From contig NZ_VNJI01000018.1 in NCBI RefSeq assembly GCF_007786445.1, positions 1 through 64,000 on the forward strand: a stretch of 64,000 nt of DNA. The letters run 5' to 3'. Position 1 is the stretch's first letter. Every line of letters starts with the position of its first letter. Shown piece by piece: positions 49,911 to 60,094 of the stretch. Position numbers and translations under genes: made by a program. The notes beneath the pieces were generated by a model that worked only from the letters and a program-made list of their open reading frames with translations, was not told the DNA's origin and searched no databases. The DNA comes from Paenibacillus cremeus. Lineage in GTDB: Bacteria > Bacillota > Bacilli > Paenibacillales > NBRC-103111.

Positions 49911-51338
49911 TTACCTTCTCAACCATCGAATATCTTCCAACTGAAGGGGCACAGAGTAAATCCGCACATGCCGAATCGCTCCCAGAAATGCCCCTTTACC
50001 ACCGCAGTCTCCGAAGGCGTCAACACCGAAGCGGCCGCCGTAGCCGCCGGGGCTTTCATGCCCATGAACAAGCGTAATAGCCGAAGACACGCAGCCTGCC
50101 GGCTCTCCGTCAACAAACAGACGGAGCTCCCCTTCGCCAAACGTAACCACCACGTGCTGCCACTGCCCCAGCGTAAACGGCTTGTGCTCGCCCCGCAAGC
50201 TGCAGCGCCTTCCCTTGGCGCATACGACCGCCTCCACAACCCCATCCTGCAGCCGAAGTGCAAGCCCGTTCTCCGCATCGCCTTCATCATAGAGCACCTG
50301 GGTCCCGTCCAAGCGCTCCGGCTGAAGCTCCATCACCACAGAGCGCAGCGCAAAAGCATCGTGCAGAAAGCCCGTGGTCTCTTCAGCCGCAACGCGGACC
50401 GGCGCATATGTCGTTGTCCTGTAATGGACAAGCAGCGCATACCGGTCCAGCAATCGGCGAAGCTCCTCTTCCCCGATCGGGAAGACGTTCGCGTGCCTGG
50501 CCCGGTAAGGCGTGCGCAGCATGCCTTCCTCCAGCTCGGCAGACCAATGAGTCATATCTGCGGATTCCATGACGCCGAATTTGCCATACGCCCAATAATC
50601 GTAAAGCAGCAGCCATTTCTTCCGGCTTTCGATCCAGAGAAATTCCGGTCCTTCCGTGAAGTCCGGCGTTTGGACGCCAGGGATGACCTCGTACGGTCCT
50701 TCCAGGCGATCGGCAGCAGCCAAAAAATTCATCGGAGGATGAGGATATCGCTCCGGCTCATAGACATGGCTCTCATCCTTAATCGCCATATAGAACTTTC
50801 CTTCATGCTCCGCAAGGCTTGCATCAATGGTTTGAAACCCGGGATCGTAGAATAGCTCGGTAGGCGAAAAGGTGCTCCAGTCCTTTGTCCTGGTGCAGTA
50901 ATGCTTGCTGTGGCTCAGATCGCTTCCTGTGCTGGAGGCCCAGTAGATCAGAAAATCGCCATGCACAGGATCGTAGGAGAACTCCGGCGCCCAGCTGTTG
51001 ACGGTATCCGGAATGTCCGCCATAACCGGCAGCGCCTTCTCTGCTTCCCAGTGAATCAAATCCGCCGACGAGGCGTATCCGATGGCCGGCCCGAGGGGGC
51101 GAATCGTAAATACAAGATGCCAGCGGCCATCGGGTCCCCTGCCGATAAACGGATCGCGAAGAATGCCTTCCCCGAGGGACGAAGCCCACACCGGCTTATT
51201 GCCGTTGAGCTCGTACCAGCGGAGGCCGTCCCGGCTGTACGCGTAGTGCAGCTCCTCTACCTTATGTGTTTGGCCGGGGCCGGAGCGAAAATAGCCCATG
51301 AGATAAGCCTGCTGCCGATGTTTGCTTGATGCCAGCAC
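49911..51338 (-). CDS. GH43-like glycosidase with C-terminal LamG domain
   Basis: A 475-residue protein without a signal peptide. Residues 1-310 form a GH43/GH32-like propeller: GILRDPFIGRGPDGRWHLVF, GFQTIDASLAEHEGKFYMAI and DFTEGPEFLWIESRKKW carry the expected Asp, Asp and Glu. Residues 325-475 form a concanavalin-like LamG sandwich (LGQWQHVVVTFGEGELRLFV, GGYGGRFGVDAFGD). Start choice: GGAAGGAG (complement of 51350-51357) precedes GTG 51338; the longer frame to 51461 would overlap the SBP gene by 67 bp. Last gene of the arabinan operon; probable arabinanase or arabinofuranosidase. Confidence 0.85.
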   Translation of the reverse strand: MLASSKHRQQAYLMGYFRSGPGQTHKVEELHYAYSRDGLRWYELNGNKPVWASSLGEGILRDPFIGRGPDGRWHLVFTIRPLGPAIGYASSADLIHWEAEKALPVMADIPDTVNSWAPEFSYDPVHGDFLIYWASSTGSDLSHSKHYCTRTKDWSTFSPTELFYDPGFQTIDASLAEHEGKFYMAIKDESHVYEPERYPHPPMNFLAAADRLEGPYEVIPGVQTPDFTEGPEFLWIESRKKWLLLYDYWAYGKFGVMESADMTHWSAELEEGMLRTPYRARHANVFPIGEEELRRLLDRYALLVHYRTTTYAPVRVAAEETTGFLHDAFALRSVVMELQPERLDGTQVLYDEGDAENGLALRLQDGVVEAVVCAKGRRCSLRGEHKPFTLGQWQHVVVTFGEGELRLFVDGEPAGCVSSAITLVHGHESPGGYGGRFGVDAFGDCGGKGAFLGAIRHVRIYSVPLQLEDIRWLRR

Positions 51339-51394
51339 GAATCCGTTGCTCCTTCCATGTACAGCATTGCCCCTGTCTGTCTTGCTTGATGCCT

Positions 51395-52918
51395 TTATTG
51401 CCGCTGCTTGTAAATCTCGTTCATCTCGGCCGTCAATTTCTCGCCGCCATTTTTCAGCCACTCATTGACGGCATTATCGATTTCCTCCATCGGCGCATCG
51501 TTCGCAATGACGCGAGCAATGGACGACATCCACTTCGTATTCAGCTGATTTAGATTAATTTTCTTATAGGCATCCGTCTCCGCCGCGAGACCCAGCCCGT
51601 AGTTCGGCCAATCGTATTTATCGTTGTTGTCCAGCCACTGCGTGACTTGCTTCACGTACGCCTGGTCATTATATTTATGCAGCTGAATCGCTTTATCCGC
51701 ACGCCGGAAAAAGTTAATCGAAAGCAGGTTGCCGGTTTCCTTCGTTTCCAGCTTTTCAAAGGTGCCGTCGTCCTTTTTCTTGTAATCGACGCCCTCCACG
51801 CCTTCCTTCAACAAATCATAGCCTTCATCGGAGAGCAGATAGTCCAGCATTTTGAGAATACGCTGCTGCTTTTTCGGATCGATATTTTTATTGATGACGA
51901 CCTTTGTCTGGCCCATGCCGTCCGTTTGCGTTGCGCGAATGCCTGTCGGACCCGCAGGAGGCAGCAGCTGTGCAAGCTCCGCTTGCGGCGCATTTTTGCG
52001 GATATTCGGCAAATCCAGGCGAAGCACTTCATTCGGGTTGACCAGCTGAATGCCAACCTGACCGTTCCACAGCTTGTTCCTCGCGTCGGCCGGTTTCATA
52101 ACTAGGAAGTTTTTATCCAGCACGCCCTCTGCATAAGCCTTTCGCAGGAAGCCGACAAAGCCTTTCAGCTCGGCCGATTGTGCTTGCATCGCAACCAGCT
52201 TGCCGTCTTTTAACGCCCATTCATTCCCTAGACCGAAAGCCCCCATCAAAGAGGAAGCATTGCCGAAGGTACCGTTCGGGTTAATCAGAATCGAAAAGCC
52301 GGTCGTATCCGCCTTGCCGTTGCCGTCAGGATCCTGGGTGACGAAGGCTTTAGCCACAGCATAAAACTCATCCATGGTTTCCGGCATCTTCAGGTGCAGC
52401 TTATCCAGCCAATCCTTACGGATATACATCGAAAATAAGTGCGGAATGCTGTAATATGGAACGCCGTAATAAGCGTTCTTGCCGTTCAATTCCTTCCACG
52501 CCGCTTCCGGGAGCTCCTTAGTCAAATTCGGATACGAAGCGAGGAATGGTTTTACATCCATGAACACGCCCTTATCCCGCCACTGCATGTAATCCTGCGT
52601 AGCGATCCGATAGACGTCGGGCAGGCTGTTGGAGGCTGCAAGCACACTGATTTTATCATTGTAGCTTGCGCCTGGAATCCACTGCAGATCGAGCTTGATA
52701 TTCAGCTTCTCGTTCAGCTTCTTGATCAGCGGAGAATCATTCGAAGGGCCGATCTCGGCATATTGCGGAACCATCAATGAGATGTTCATGAGCTCCTTGC
52801 TATCGTCGCCCGCCGCATTCTTAGCGCCGCCAGCTGCCGGTGCTTCCCCCTTGGAGCAAGCCGACAGGCTGCCGGCCGACAGGAGCAGCACCAAGCTCAT
52901 GGCCAATGTTTTCTTCAT
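51395..52918 (-). CDS. LplA-type oligosaccharide-binding lipoprotein
   Basis: A 507-residue extracellular binding protein with lipoprotein signal (MKKTLAMSLVLLLSAGSLSAC, Cys21). Family 1 SBP wording typical of the Paenibacillus LplA group: SYNDKISVLAASNSLPDVYR and YSIPHLFSMYIRKDWLDKL. DPDGNGKADTTGF is an EF-hand-like calcium loop common in this group. The start overlaps the GH51 stop as ATGA. The matching permeases are the first genes of the same operon (60095-61914), so the parts of the transporter flank the enzymes. Confidence 0.92.
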   Translation of the reverse strand: MKKTLAMSLVLLLSAGSLSACSKGEAPAAGGAKNAAGDDSKELMNISLMVPQYAEIGPSNDSPLIKKLNEKLNIKLDLQWIPGASYNDKISVLAASNSLPDVYRIATQDYMQWRDKGVFMDVKPFLASYPNLTKELPEAAWKELNGKNAYYGVPYYSIPHLFSMYIRKDWLDKLHLKMPETMDEFYAVAKAFVTQDPDGNGKADTTGFSILINPNGTFGNASSLMGAFGLGNEWALKDGKLVAMQAQSAELKGFVGFLRKAYAEGVLDKNFLVMKPADARNKLWNGQVGIQLVNPNEVLRLDLPNIRKNAPQAELAQLLPPAGPTGIRATQTDGMGQTKVVINKNIDPKKQQRILKMLDYLLSDEGYDLLKEGVEGVDYKKKDDGTFEKLETKETGNLLSINFFRRADKAIQLHKYNDQAYVKQVTQWLDNNDKYDWPNYGLGLAAETDAYKKINLNQLNTKWMSSIARVIANDAPMEEIDNAVNEWLKNGGEKLTAEMNEIYKQRQ

Positions 52919-55065
52919 GCCCGTTCCCCCTCAGTTCTGTTGGATAAAGCTAACCGAATGCTAAGGCGCGCCACGGACCCCGCCGGCAGCTGCAAGGCTA
53001 ATCTACCTTCGGCTGTGAAAGCAACGTTCGTTTCCGTCATCCGATAGCCACTCTGTTCATACCAATCCTCGTGCCGAGCTAATGGATCCTCTGATGATTG
53101 CAAGAGCATGGATGCAGATGCTTCGTTCAGCCATTCGCCGCCATGAATCTCCAGAGGCTGTGCATCCTTCAAATCCCGATTAACGGCAAAGAGGATGATT
53201 TCATCCTCACGGTCGGAAATGACTGCTGCCGCATCCACATGCGGAATATGCGCCATCGGGCGGATTCTTACCCATGTTTGAGGCATAGCAAAGCCCGTCC
53301 CCTCCGTATCAAGAGGAAGCAAACGCCAGCTTGTGTCTGTTCGCAAGAACGGCTCTGCATAAAAGCGGGAGGTATCATTGCCTGGGTTAACCGGTCTCAT
53401 ATCGACGGGATAGGCTCTGTAATACAGCGTATTGTCTCGTTGATAGGCATATTTGACGGCGTCGCCTTGACGGATGAACGTATTGAGCATGGAAGCGACG
53501 TAGCAGGCATGCGCCATCGTTTCGTATTCCGCCTTCGGCCAATCCGCATTCGTCTCCGGCTCCAGGTTCCACTCCCCAATGTCCAGCGGAATGGCGTCAA
53601 ACCCATAGCCCTTCGCGAGAGCCTTCAGCTCCTGCAAAAGCACCTCATACTGCGTAGGATAGCTAACCAGCACCTGATTATAAAAGACCGGATCTGCATC
53701 ATTCGCCTTCAGCCACGTCTGGCGCAAGCCCTCGTCGCGAATGCCTCTCGTATACTGGTGAATATCCAGCCCGTCGATATACGCGGTCCCTGCGTTTTCA
53801 AGCAGCCGCTGATTCCAGATCGGCGGCTGGCCCGGAATTTCCGAGTAGTCAACATACATCGGATCTGCTCCGGCCATGATGATCGTGATGGACGGGTCGG
53901 CTTTTTTCATCAGGGTGTAATAGGTTTGAATCCGCTGGGCAAAATCGATCGAGCTGGTGTATCCGAACTGGTAATCCCCGTAGCTTTCATTGCCGACCTG
54001 CCACAGCTGAACGCCCCATGGCTCCGGATACCCGTGCTCGGCCCGCAGCCGTCCCATCGGTGTCGTGGTGTCGCCATTGACGTATTCTACCCACTCCGCC
54101 GCAAGCTCCGGGGGCAGATCATAGCTGAACCCGACATTCAGGAAGGGCTCTACTCCGGCAAGACGGCAGAAGCGAAGAAACTCGTTCGTGCCGAAATAGT
54201 TAGGCTCCAGACCGCCCCAGTTCAGATTCTCCTTGACGGGTCTCGTCAGCCACGGACCGATGCCATCCTTCCAATTGTACTCATTGGCATAATTGCCGCC
54301 CCAGCGGATCGTAGTGACGTGATACTGCTGCAGGAGCTGAAGCGTTGTCGGGTTAAAAACACCTTCCACCGCATCGGCAGCCATGAGCATGACCCAGTCC
54401 AAATCGACCTCGCATCCGCCGCCGTCTCCTTCAGCAACCAAGCTCAGCTTGTATTCGCCAAACGGTGACGCTTTGTACCTGTCCGTGCTGGCACGGTCCA
54501 GGGTCATGTTCAGCTCGTAGCGCGTCCATTCGCCTGTAAGCGCTACCGAGCCAACGCTTAGCTTCACGCCGGAGGACATCTCTTCGATCGTCGCGCGCAA
54601 CCGCACAGACGAGTCCGCGACGCAGCGTGCATAAACCTGCAAGCGGTACTCCAGCGTTCGCTCATCCGCAAGCGTAATCCGCTGAGCGATGCCGGCCGCT
54701 CCGGTTCCTTTCGCAAGCCCGATCCGCTGGTAGGTTTTCCAGCCGGCCTTGCCGTGCATCCCGCCCTGAAGCTGCTCGTAAGCTGCCTCCCCAGCGCTGA
54801 CCGGCTCCCATGGATAGGCCAAGCCAGGGGTCACCGGCGTATCGCGGTACATAATTTCCGTCCGCATCGTCCAAGGGAGGTTCGTGCCGTCCTTTTTCCG
54901 CTTGGAGTGCCAATGTTCAAAAGAACCGTTGGCGATACAATCGTCGATAATACCCGGGTACGTATCCCTGCCGTTCGTCTCAAAAAACTTGCCAAAGATC
55001 CGTTTATCTACTTGCCAAGAGCTCGCCGCTCCGGCCTCCGGACCCAGCTGTATGCGCAGTCCCAT
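52915..55065 (-). CDS. Alpha-L-arabinofuranosidase, GH51
   Basis: A 716-residue cytoplasmic enzyme. An N-terminal carbohydrate-binding-like region (about 90-260) precedes the TIM barrel. TTIRWGGNYANEYNWKDGIG is the substrate-binding loop. The acid/base Glu is in LWQVGNESYGDY (about 358) and the nucleophile Glu in LDIGEWNLEPETN (about 497). The C-terminal beta-sandwich ends the protein. ATG 55065 has AAGGAGGGG eight bases upstream; the longer frame has none. It releases arabinose from imported arabino-oligosaccharides. It overlaps the SBP start by four bases. Confidence 0.92.
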   Translation of the reverse strand: MGLRIQLGPEAGAASSWQVDKRIFGKFFETNGRDTYPGIIDDCIANGSFEHWHSKRKKDGTNLPWTMRTEIMYRDTPVTPGLAYPWEPVSAGEAAYEQLQGGMHGKAGWKTYQRIGLAKGTGAAGIAQRITLADERTLEYRLQVYARCVADSSVRLRATIEEMSSGVKLSVGSVALTGEWTRYELNMTLDRASTDRYKASPFGEYKLSLVAEGDGGGCEVDLDWVMLMAADAVEGVFNPTTLQLLQQYHVTTIRWGGNYANEYNWKDGIGPWLTRPVKENLNWGGLEPNYFGTNEFLRFCRLAGVEPFLNVGFSYDLPPELAAEWVEYVNGDTTTPMGRLRAEHGYPEPWGVQLWQVGNESYGDYQFGYTSSIDFAQRIQTYYTLMKKADPSITIIMAGADPMYVDYSEIPGQPPIWNQRLLENAGTAYIDGLDIHQYTRGIRDEGLRQTWLKANDADPVFYNQVLVSYPTQYEVLLQELKALAKGYGFDAIPLDIGEWNLEPETNADWPKAEYETMAHACYVASMLNTFIRQGDAVKYAYQRDNTLYYRAYPVDMRPVNPGNDTSRFYAEPFLRTDTSWRLLPLDTEGTGFAMPQTWVRIRPMAHIPHVDAAAVISDREDEIILFAVNRDLKDAQPLEIHGGEWLNEASASMLLQSSEDPLARHEDWYEQSGYRMTETNVAFTAEGRLALQLPAGSVARLSIRLALSNRTEGERA

Positions 55066-55166
55066 TTTGCCCCTCCTTCTAACCTCGTGTGGTCTCTTCT
55101 TCTCTAGTATGCTATCGAAGCGGATCGTTTTCGTTACACAAACGCTCGAAATGTTATCCGATTTCG

Positions 55167-57139
55167 CTAGGAAGAAGCCACCTTCACCTCCAGGGCATAA
55201 ATCGTATGCGGCTGAAGCTCGAAGCGCCACGAATCTCCTAAGAGCTCAACGAAAGAGACCTCTGCTTTCACCTTCTCCGGCTCATCGACGGTATTGCAAT
55301 CCTCATAATGGAGGCTCGAAATGGTGTGCAGTTGTGCCTTGGTCTCCACTTGCCATGCTGAAAAATCAACGCAGAGCGCAGTGCTCTTTAAGCTGCGATT
55401 CACGATGCAAAGCGTCAGAACCTTTTCATCCTCCGATAGACAGGCAATTGCATCAAGTTCGGCCAGAGACTGGGAAGACAGCTTTAGCTTGGAAGCCCCC
55501 GGGTCATACGAATCGCAAGTGAGTGTCAGATCAATTACTCGGTGAAGGTGTAGATTGGCATACAGCTTCAAAACATGGTAGGTCGCCGTGCCGAAAATCA
55601 CCTCGCTGCGACCGCTCCAGCCCGGCTTCTTCATCCGTTCATAGGAATCGCCGACGCGAATGCAGCCGCCAACCCAGCCGTTGACGAGATCGGAATAATT
55701 CCCGATTTCCACCCGATGGCTTTGCCGGATCATCTCGTGGACCATACATGCATTCGCTGCTGCCGCCTCCAGCGTGTGGGCATTCGTCAAATCCGGATTC
55801 GGAAAATACAGCGTATTCCACTCGGTCACCGCGATTTTTAGATGTTTCAGCTTCTCGCTGCTTTGGATGATGGTCTCCAGCTGTCCGAGGATCTCCCGCA
55901 CGACCTCGGGGAATGCCGTGATGGCTCTAAATCTAGCTTCCGGCGGTGTCTTGGCATCGATGGGGAAGAAATTTTGCCCCTGATAAATATGCAGCGTAAT
56001 ATAATCCATCGCATGCCCTGCCTGCTCCAGCACCGTACGATTCCATCCGGGCGCCAGTTCATCTCGAGCCGTACCGCACCCCAGCAAGCGGATGCCCGGA
56101 TCGCTGCTGCGCATGGCCTCGGCAAACACCAGATAGGACTTCGCATATTGCTCCGCCGTACAGACACCTGCCTGCCAAGGACCATACATTTCGTTCCCTA
56201 TCTCCCAATACTTTACATCGTAAGGCTCGGGGAATCCGTTGCTCGCCCTCAGCGCCCCCATAGGCGTATCCACCGAGCCATTGCAATACTATTGACACAA
56301 ATTTGAGGCTCGACGCGCAATAACCGGCACAAGGCGATAAATTCATCCGTGCCAAAATATTTGTGAACCTGCCCCGCCTGCTCCCAGGCTTCATTGATAT
56401 AATTTGGCCTCAGGTCGGTGGGACCGGTGAATTCCTCCCAGTGATACAAGGAGATATAATTGCCTCCAAGCCGCAGGATCCCGCTGTTCAACGCTTGGGC
56501 CATGTCGAACACCTTGGCTTTCAGCAACCCTGTTTCCTGCTCCGGAAGCAGCGAAATATGATCGAACCAGATCATGCCGGTCGAAGCGGAGTCCTCCCAC
56601 TCCCGTGATGGAAGGGGGATCGCCCAGACCTGCAGCTCAGCCGACGGTGACGAGCGGGTAACGCTGATTTGCTGCACAACCTCCGACCAGCGGTGACCGG
56701 GCACCTCCAGTTCAGCCGATCCCAGCACCTCTTGATTGCCCGTATCGACGAGCCGCACATGCACGCGTTCAATTTCGCGGGTGGCCCGCACAACGAGCCT
56801 CATCCGGTGCGGAATTCCCGCTTCGAGCTGAATTCGCTGCCCGATGCCGGCCTTGCAGCGGTCTTTATTGAACAGACGGATCTTCTGGCTGTGCCCGCCA
56901 TGCCCCCTGGCCGCCGGCTCTAAGGCATACTGCGTATGCTTGCCGGTATTCAGCGGATACCAGGGTCCCGAGACGCCATCCAGGTTATGATCCTCTTCTT
57001 CAAAATCCATGTTACGCAGCGGATACGCCAGCATAGCTGTCATATGGTCATCAATATCTTCAACGAAATGGCCGAAAAGAAAAGGATTCACGGTATGGCT
57101 GGACTTGCTTGTTCCGATCACAATCTGAGCTTCGTTCAT
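55167..57139 (-). pseudogene. GH51 arabinofuranosidase broken by deletion/frameshift
   Basis: The upstream part (57139 to about 56290) has MNEAQIVIGTSKSSHTVNPF, FLFGHFVEDIDDHM, ILRLGGNYISLYHWEEFTGP and FIALCRLLRVEPQICVNS, then frameshifts and stops near 56249. The downstream part begins NGSVDTPMGALRASNG and carries the acid/base Glu (KYWEIGNEMYGPWQ) and nucleophile (AVTEWNTLYFP). Intact relatives have about 13 more residues between ICVN and NGSVDTP, so a small deletion near 56285 removed these and shifted frame. Both catalytic residues survive but in separate frames. The neighbouring intact GH51 may compensate. Confidence 0.88.
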
Positions 57140-57143
57140 TTCT

Positions 57144-58976
57144 CTATCCTCTCTCTGTTGGATATGGAATTTTAATTGAAACGACTGTACCTCGATGCTC
57201 AAAGGAAGTGACGGACACGCCATACGCCGGGCCGTACTGCAAAACGAGCCGGGCATGAACGTTTACGATCCCCACCGATTCGGTTTTCATGAGCGTGCCA
57301 TGCTCCGCCGAGCTGATCCACTTCAGCCTTTCCTGAAGCTCCGCTAGACGGCCGGCTTCAATTCCGCCTCCGTTGTCAGCGATCTCAATAATCAAATTGT
57401 CGGCCTCATTGTAAGCGCTAACGATTACAGTGCCATGACCTCTCTTCGGCTCCACGGCGTATTTAATGGCATTCTCGACAATCGGCTGGAGGGAGCATTT
57501 TACAATGCGCGCATCAAGGTACTTCTCATTCACATAGAAATGGCTTTGAAAATATTTCGGAAACCGTATTTTAATAATCTGCAAGTATTTTTTGAGTTGA
57601 TCGATTTCCTCTCGCAGCGTGACAAACGGTTCAACAATCGAAGCGGTATAGCGGTAGTAATCTCCGAGGTTTTTGGTAATGACCTGGATGCGTTCGTTTT
57701 TTTCGACGTAGGCGATACTGCTAATAATGGCTAGCGTGTTATACAGCAGATGCGGGTTAATCTGATTTTGCAGCGCTTGAATCTTGGCTTCTTTTTGGCG
57801 GAGTAATATGTGCATCTCGTTCACTTTCATCGAGCTGACTGTTTCAATTAATTGCGAAAGCTGATCGGTCATGCGATTATAGCTTCGGCTGAGCAGCTGA
57901 ATTTCGTCCTTGCCGGGCAGCACTTCTGCGCGGACCTCCAGGTTGCCTTTTTCCACATGCTCCATGAGCTGTTTAAGCCTGCGAAGCGGACGAATGAACC
58001 TTTGGGTGAATATCGGGACAAGAATGAGCACCACTAAGGCCAGGATGAGCATCGAAACAATCGCCGCATTGCGCGCCACCGTAATGCCGCTCGCCATCTC
58101 CGCAAACGGAACCATCGCCACGACGTTCCATTCGGCCAGCTCCGAGTAGCTGTAGGAAACCAGCATTTCCTCCCCCAGCAGCTTTTGCACCGATGAGGAT
58201 GAGGATTTCGATAGCTGCAGGGCGGATAATCCCGTGCTGGCAATCGGTTTTCCGATCCAATCCGAATCCGGATGGTAAACAATGGTTCCGTCCTTGGCGA
58301 CAATGAAAAAGTACCCTTTTTTAGCGAGCGAGGAGCGAACAATAGTTTTCTCCAATTCGTTGATGCGCAAATTAATGACTAGTCGACCGGCCAGCTTTAC
58401 CGCATCCAGCGAATACACCGGCACCAGAAGGGAGATGACCTGCTTCCCGGTTACCTCCGAGCGATGCGTCGGCACCACCTTCACGGTTCCGCTCATCGGC
58501 ATCGCATACCAAGGCTCATTGAGATAAGCCTTCGACAGCTCGTCAAAGCGCTGAACATTGGAGACGATCCGACCGCTTAAGGACATCAGAAACATGCTGT
58601 CCACTTCACTGTAGTTCAAAGCAACATAGTTGTTCAGCACATCCTCCAGATTCGCGAGCTCCGAAGGGTCAAGGGGATTCTCGTTCATCAGCCAGCGCTG
58701 GATCACCCCGACCGACCCTGTAGGCAGGCTAAGCTCGTTGCGCTTCGGAAGCGGTCCGGCCAAAATGGAGGAAACGGAAATTTTCATCTGCTGAATGTAC
58801 AGCTCAATCTGCCGGTTCAACCGGTAAGAGGCATCATCGGCAAATTGGAAGAAATCGTTGCGGGCCGCCTTCGTATAGAAATATTGAGAGAAGGCGCCTG
58901 TCAGCAAAATCGACGTCAGCGTCGCGGCAAGCAAAATCACAATGAGCTTGACGCGAATAGAGCACCGGCTCATCAT
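57144..58976 (-). CDS. YesM-type sensor histidine kinase (arabinan operon)
   Basis: A 610-residue kinase. One helix near 10-30 (LIVILLAATLTSILLTGAF), a large dCache sensor domain to about 295, a second helix (IVSMLILALVVLILVPIF), HAMP, the motif QINPHLLYNTLAIISS with the phospho-accepting His, and the ATPase domain with IVENAIKYAVEP, IADNGGGIEAG and VGIVNVHARL. ATG 58976 overlaps the response regulator stop (ATGA). It should sense arabino-oligosaccharides outside the cell and signal to the partner regulator. Confidence 0.92.
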   Translation of the reverse strand: MMSRCSIRVKLIVILLAATLTSILLTGAFSQYFYTKAARNDFFQFADDASYRLNRQIELYIQQMKISVSSILAGPLPKRNELSLPTGSVGVIQRWLMNENPLDPSELANLEDVLNNYVALNYSEVDSMFLMSLSGRIVSNVQRFDELSKAYLNEPWYAMPMSGTVKVVPTHRSEVTGKQVISLLVPVYSLDAVKLAGRLVINLRINELEKTIVRSSLAKKGYFFIVAKDGTIVYHPDSDWIGKPIASTGLSALQLSKSSSSSVQKLLGEEMLVSYSYSELAEWNVVAMVPFAEMASGITVARNAAIVSMLILALVVLILVPIFTQRFIRPLRRLKQLMEHVEKGNLEVRAEVLPGKDEIQLLSRSYNRMTDQLSQLIETVSSMKVNEMHILLRQKEAKIQALQNQINPHLLYNTLAIISSIAYVEKNERIQVITKNLGDYYRYTASIVEPFVTLREEIDQLKKYLQIIKIRFPKYFQSHFYVNEKYLDARIVKCSLQPIVENAIKYAVEPKRGHGTVIVSAYNEADNLIIEIADNGGGIEAGRLAELQERLKWISSAEHGTLMKTESVGIVNVHARLVLQYGPAYGVSVTSFEHRGTVVSIKIPYPTERG

Positions 58977-59986
58977 AAGCCAAGCCCCTTGCGGTATTCG
59001 TTCGGCGTCATCGACGTCACCGTTTTGAATACGCGGTTAAAATAAGGCAGCGAAGCAAACCCCACCTCTTCCGCCACCTCATAGATTTTCATATCCGACT
59101 GGCGAAGCAGCTCCATCGCCTGCTCCATCCGCGTCTGATTGACGTAGTTGACAAAGCTTTTTCCAGTATATTGCTTAAACAGGACGCCGAAATAGGACGG
59201 GCTTAGATTGCAATAGTCCGACATTTGCTTGAGTCCAAGCTCTTCTTGAAGATGCGTCTGGATATATTCGCAGGCTCGCTTAATCACCAGCCGCATATTA
59301 TTGTTCACAAACTGCGGATAGTGTCGGATCCATTCATGAAGCACCTCATGGAACACCTGCTTGACCTGATGGTCCGAGCCATGCTCCGGAATGTCCGCCT
59401 CCGGCAGCTCCGGATGAATCACCTTGACCACCTCGACCAGCTTGCCCAAAAAGATACGCAAGTAGCTCAGCTTAACTCCCTGCTCCAGCCCCCGCTGATG
59501 TGCAATCGTGCTCAGCAGCCTGTCCGCCTGCCCGAAAAGCTCCACGGAGCCGTTGTTTTGCATTTCGTCGATAAAGCATTGGATTTCGCGGAGCAAGCGG
59601 TTGCTGTCGGCAATCGATTCCAGCCTGCTAACGGACCGGGTGAGCGCCGAATGAAGCTCCTGCTCCGAAATCGGCTTCAGCAAATATTCCGACACATTAA
59701 GCCGAATGGCATTCTGCGCATAATGAAAGCGATCGTGTCCGCTTATGATGATGGCCACTACAGGCAGCTTTTCGCTGCGAATACGCTGAATCAGCTCCAG
59801 CCCGTCGTGATCGGGCAATTGGATATCGGTGATCAGCACCGTCGGCCACAGCTCCCGAAGCAGGCGCCACCCTTCTTCACAGCTCTCCGCTTCGCCCGTG
59901 ACTTTAAAGCCTTCCAGCTGGTGGACCATCTCTACAACCGCATCGCGGATTAACAGCTCATCTTCGACAACCAGCACATGATACAT
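58973..59986 (-). CDS. YesN-type AraC response regulator (arabinan operon)
   Basis: A 337-residue response regulator. The receiver has acidic residues near 8-10, phosphorylation site D54 in VLITDIQLPDHDG and the Lys in YLLKPISEQE. A linker of about 110 residues leads to the AraC domain with LKQMSDYCNLSPSYFGVLFK and KIYEVAEEVGFASLPYFNRV. ATG 59986 (MYHVLVVEDELL) has AGGGGGAT five bases upstream; the frame to 60034 is not used. It is coupled to the kinase and probably activates the operon in which it lies. Confidence 0.92.
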   Translation of the reverse strand: MYHVLVVEDELLIRDAVVEMVHQLEGFKVTGEAESCEEGWRLLRELWPTVLITDIQLPDHDGLELIQRIRSEKLPVVAIIISGHDRFHYAQNAIRLNVSEYLLKPISEQELHSALTRSVSRLESIADSNRLLREIQCFIDEMQNNGSVELFGQADRLLSTIAHQRGLEQGVKLSYLRIFLGKLVEVVKVIHPELPEADIPEHGSDHQVKQVFHEVLHEWIRHYPQFVNNNMRLVIKRACEYIQTHLQEELGLKQMSDYCNLSPSYFGVLFKQYTGKSFVNYVNQTRMEQAMELLRQSDMKIYEVAEEVGFASLPYFNRVFKTVTSMTPNEYRKGLGL

Positions 59987-60094
59987 CGGTATCCCCCTAG
60001 GTAGTTTCATTCTGTAAAGAGAAGGATGCTGCACGATTCAAGCCTACTATAGCTGAATGCCCATGCATAGGGGATACTTTCGATGGATTGCGGC

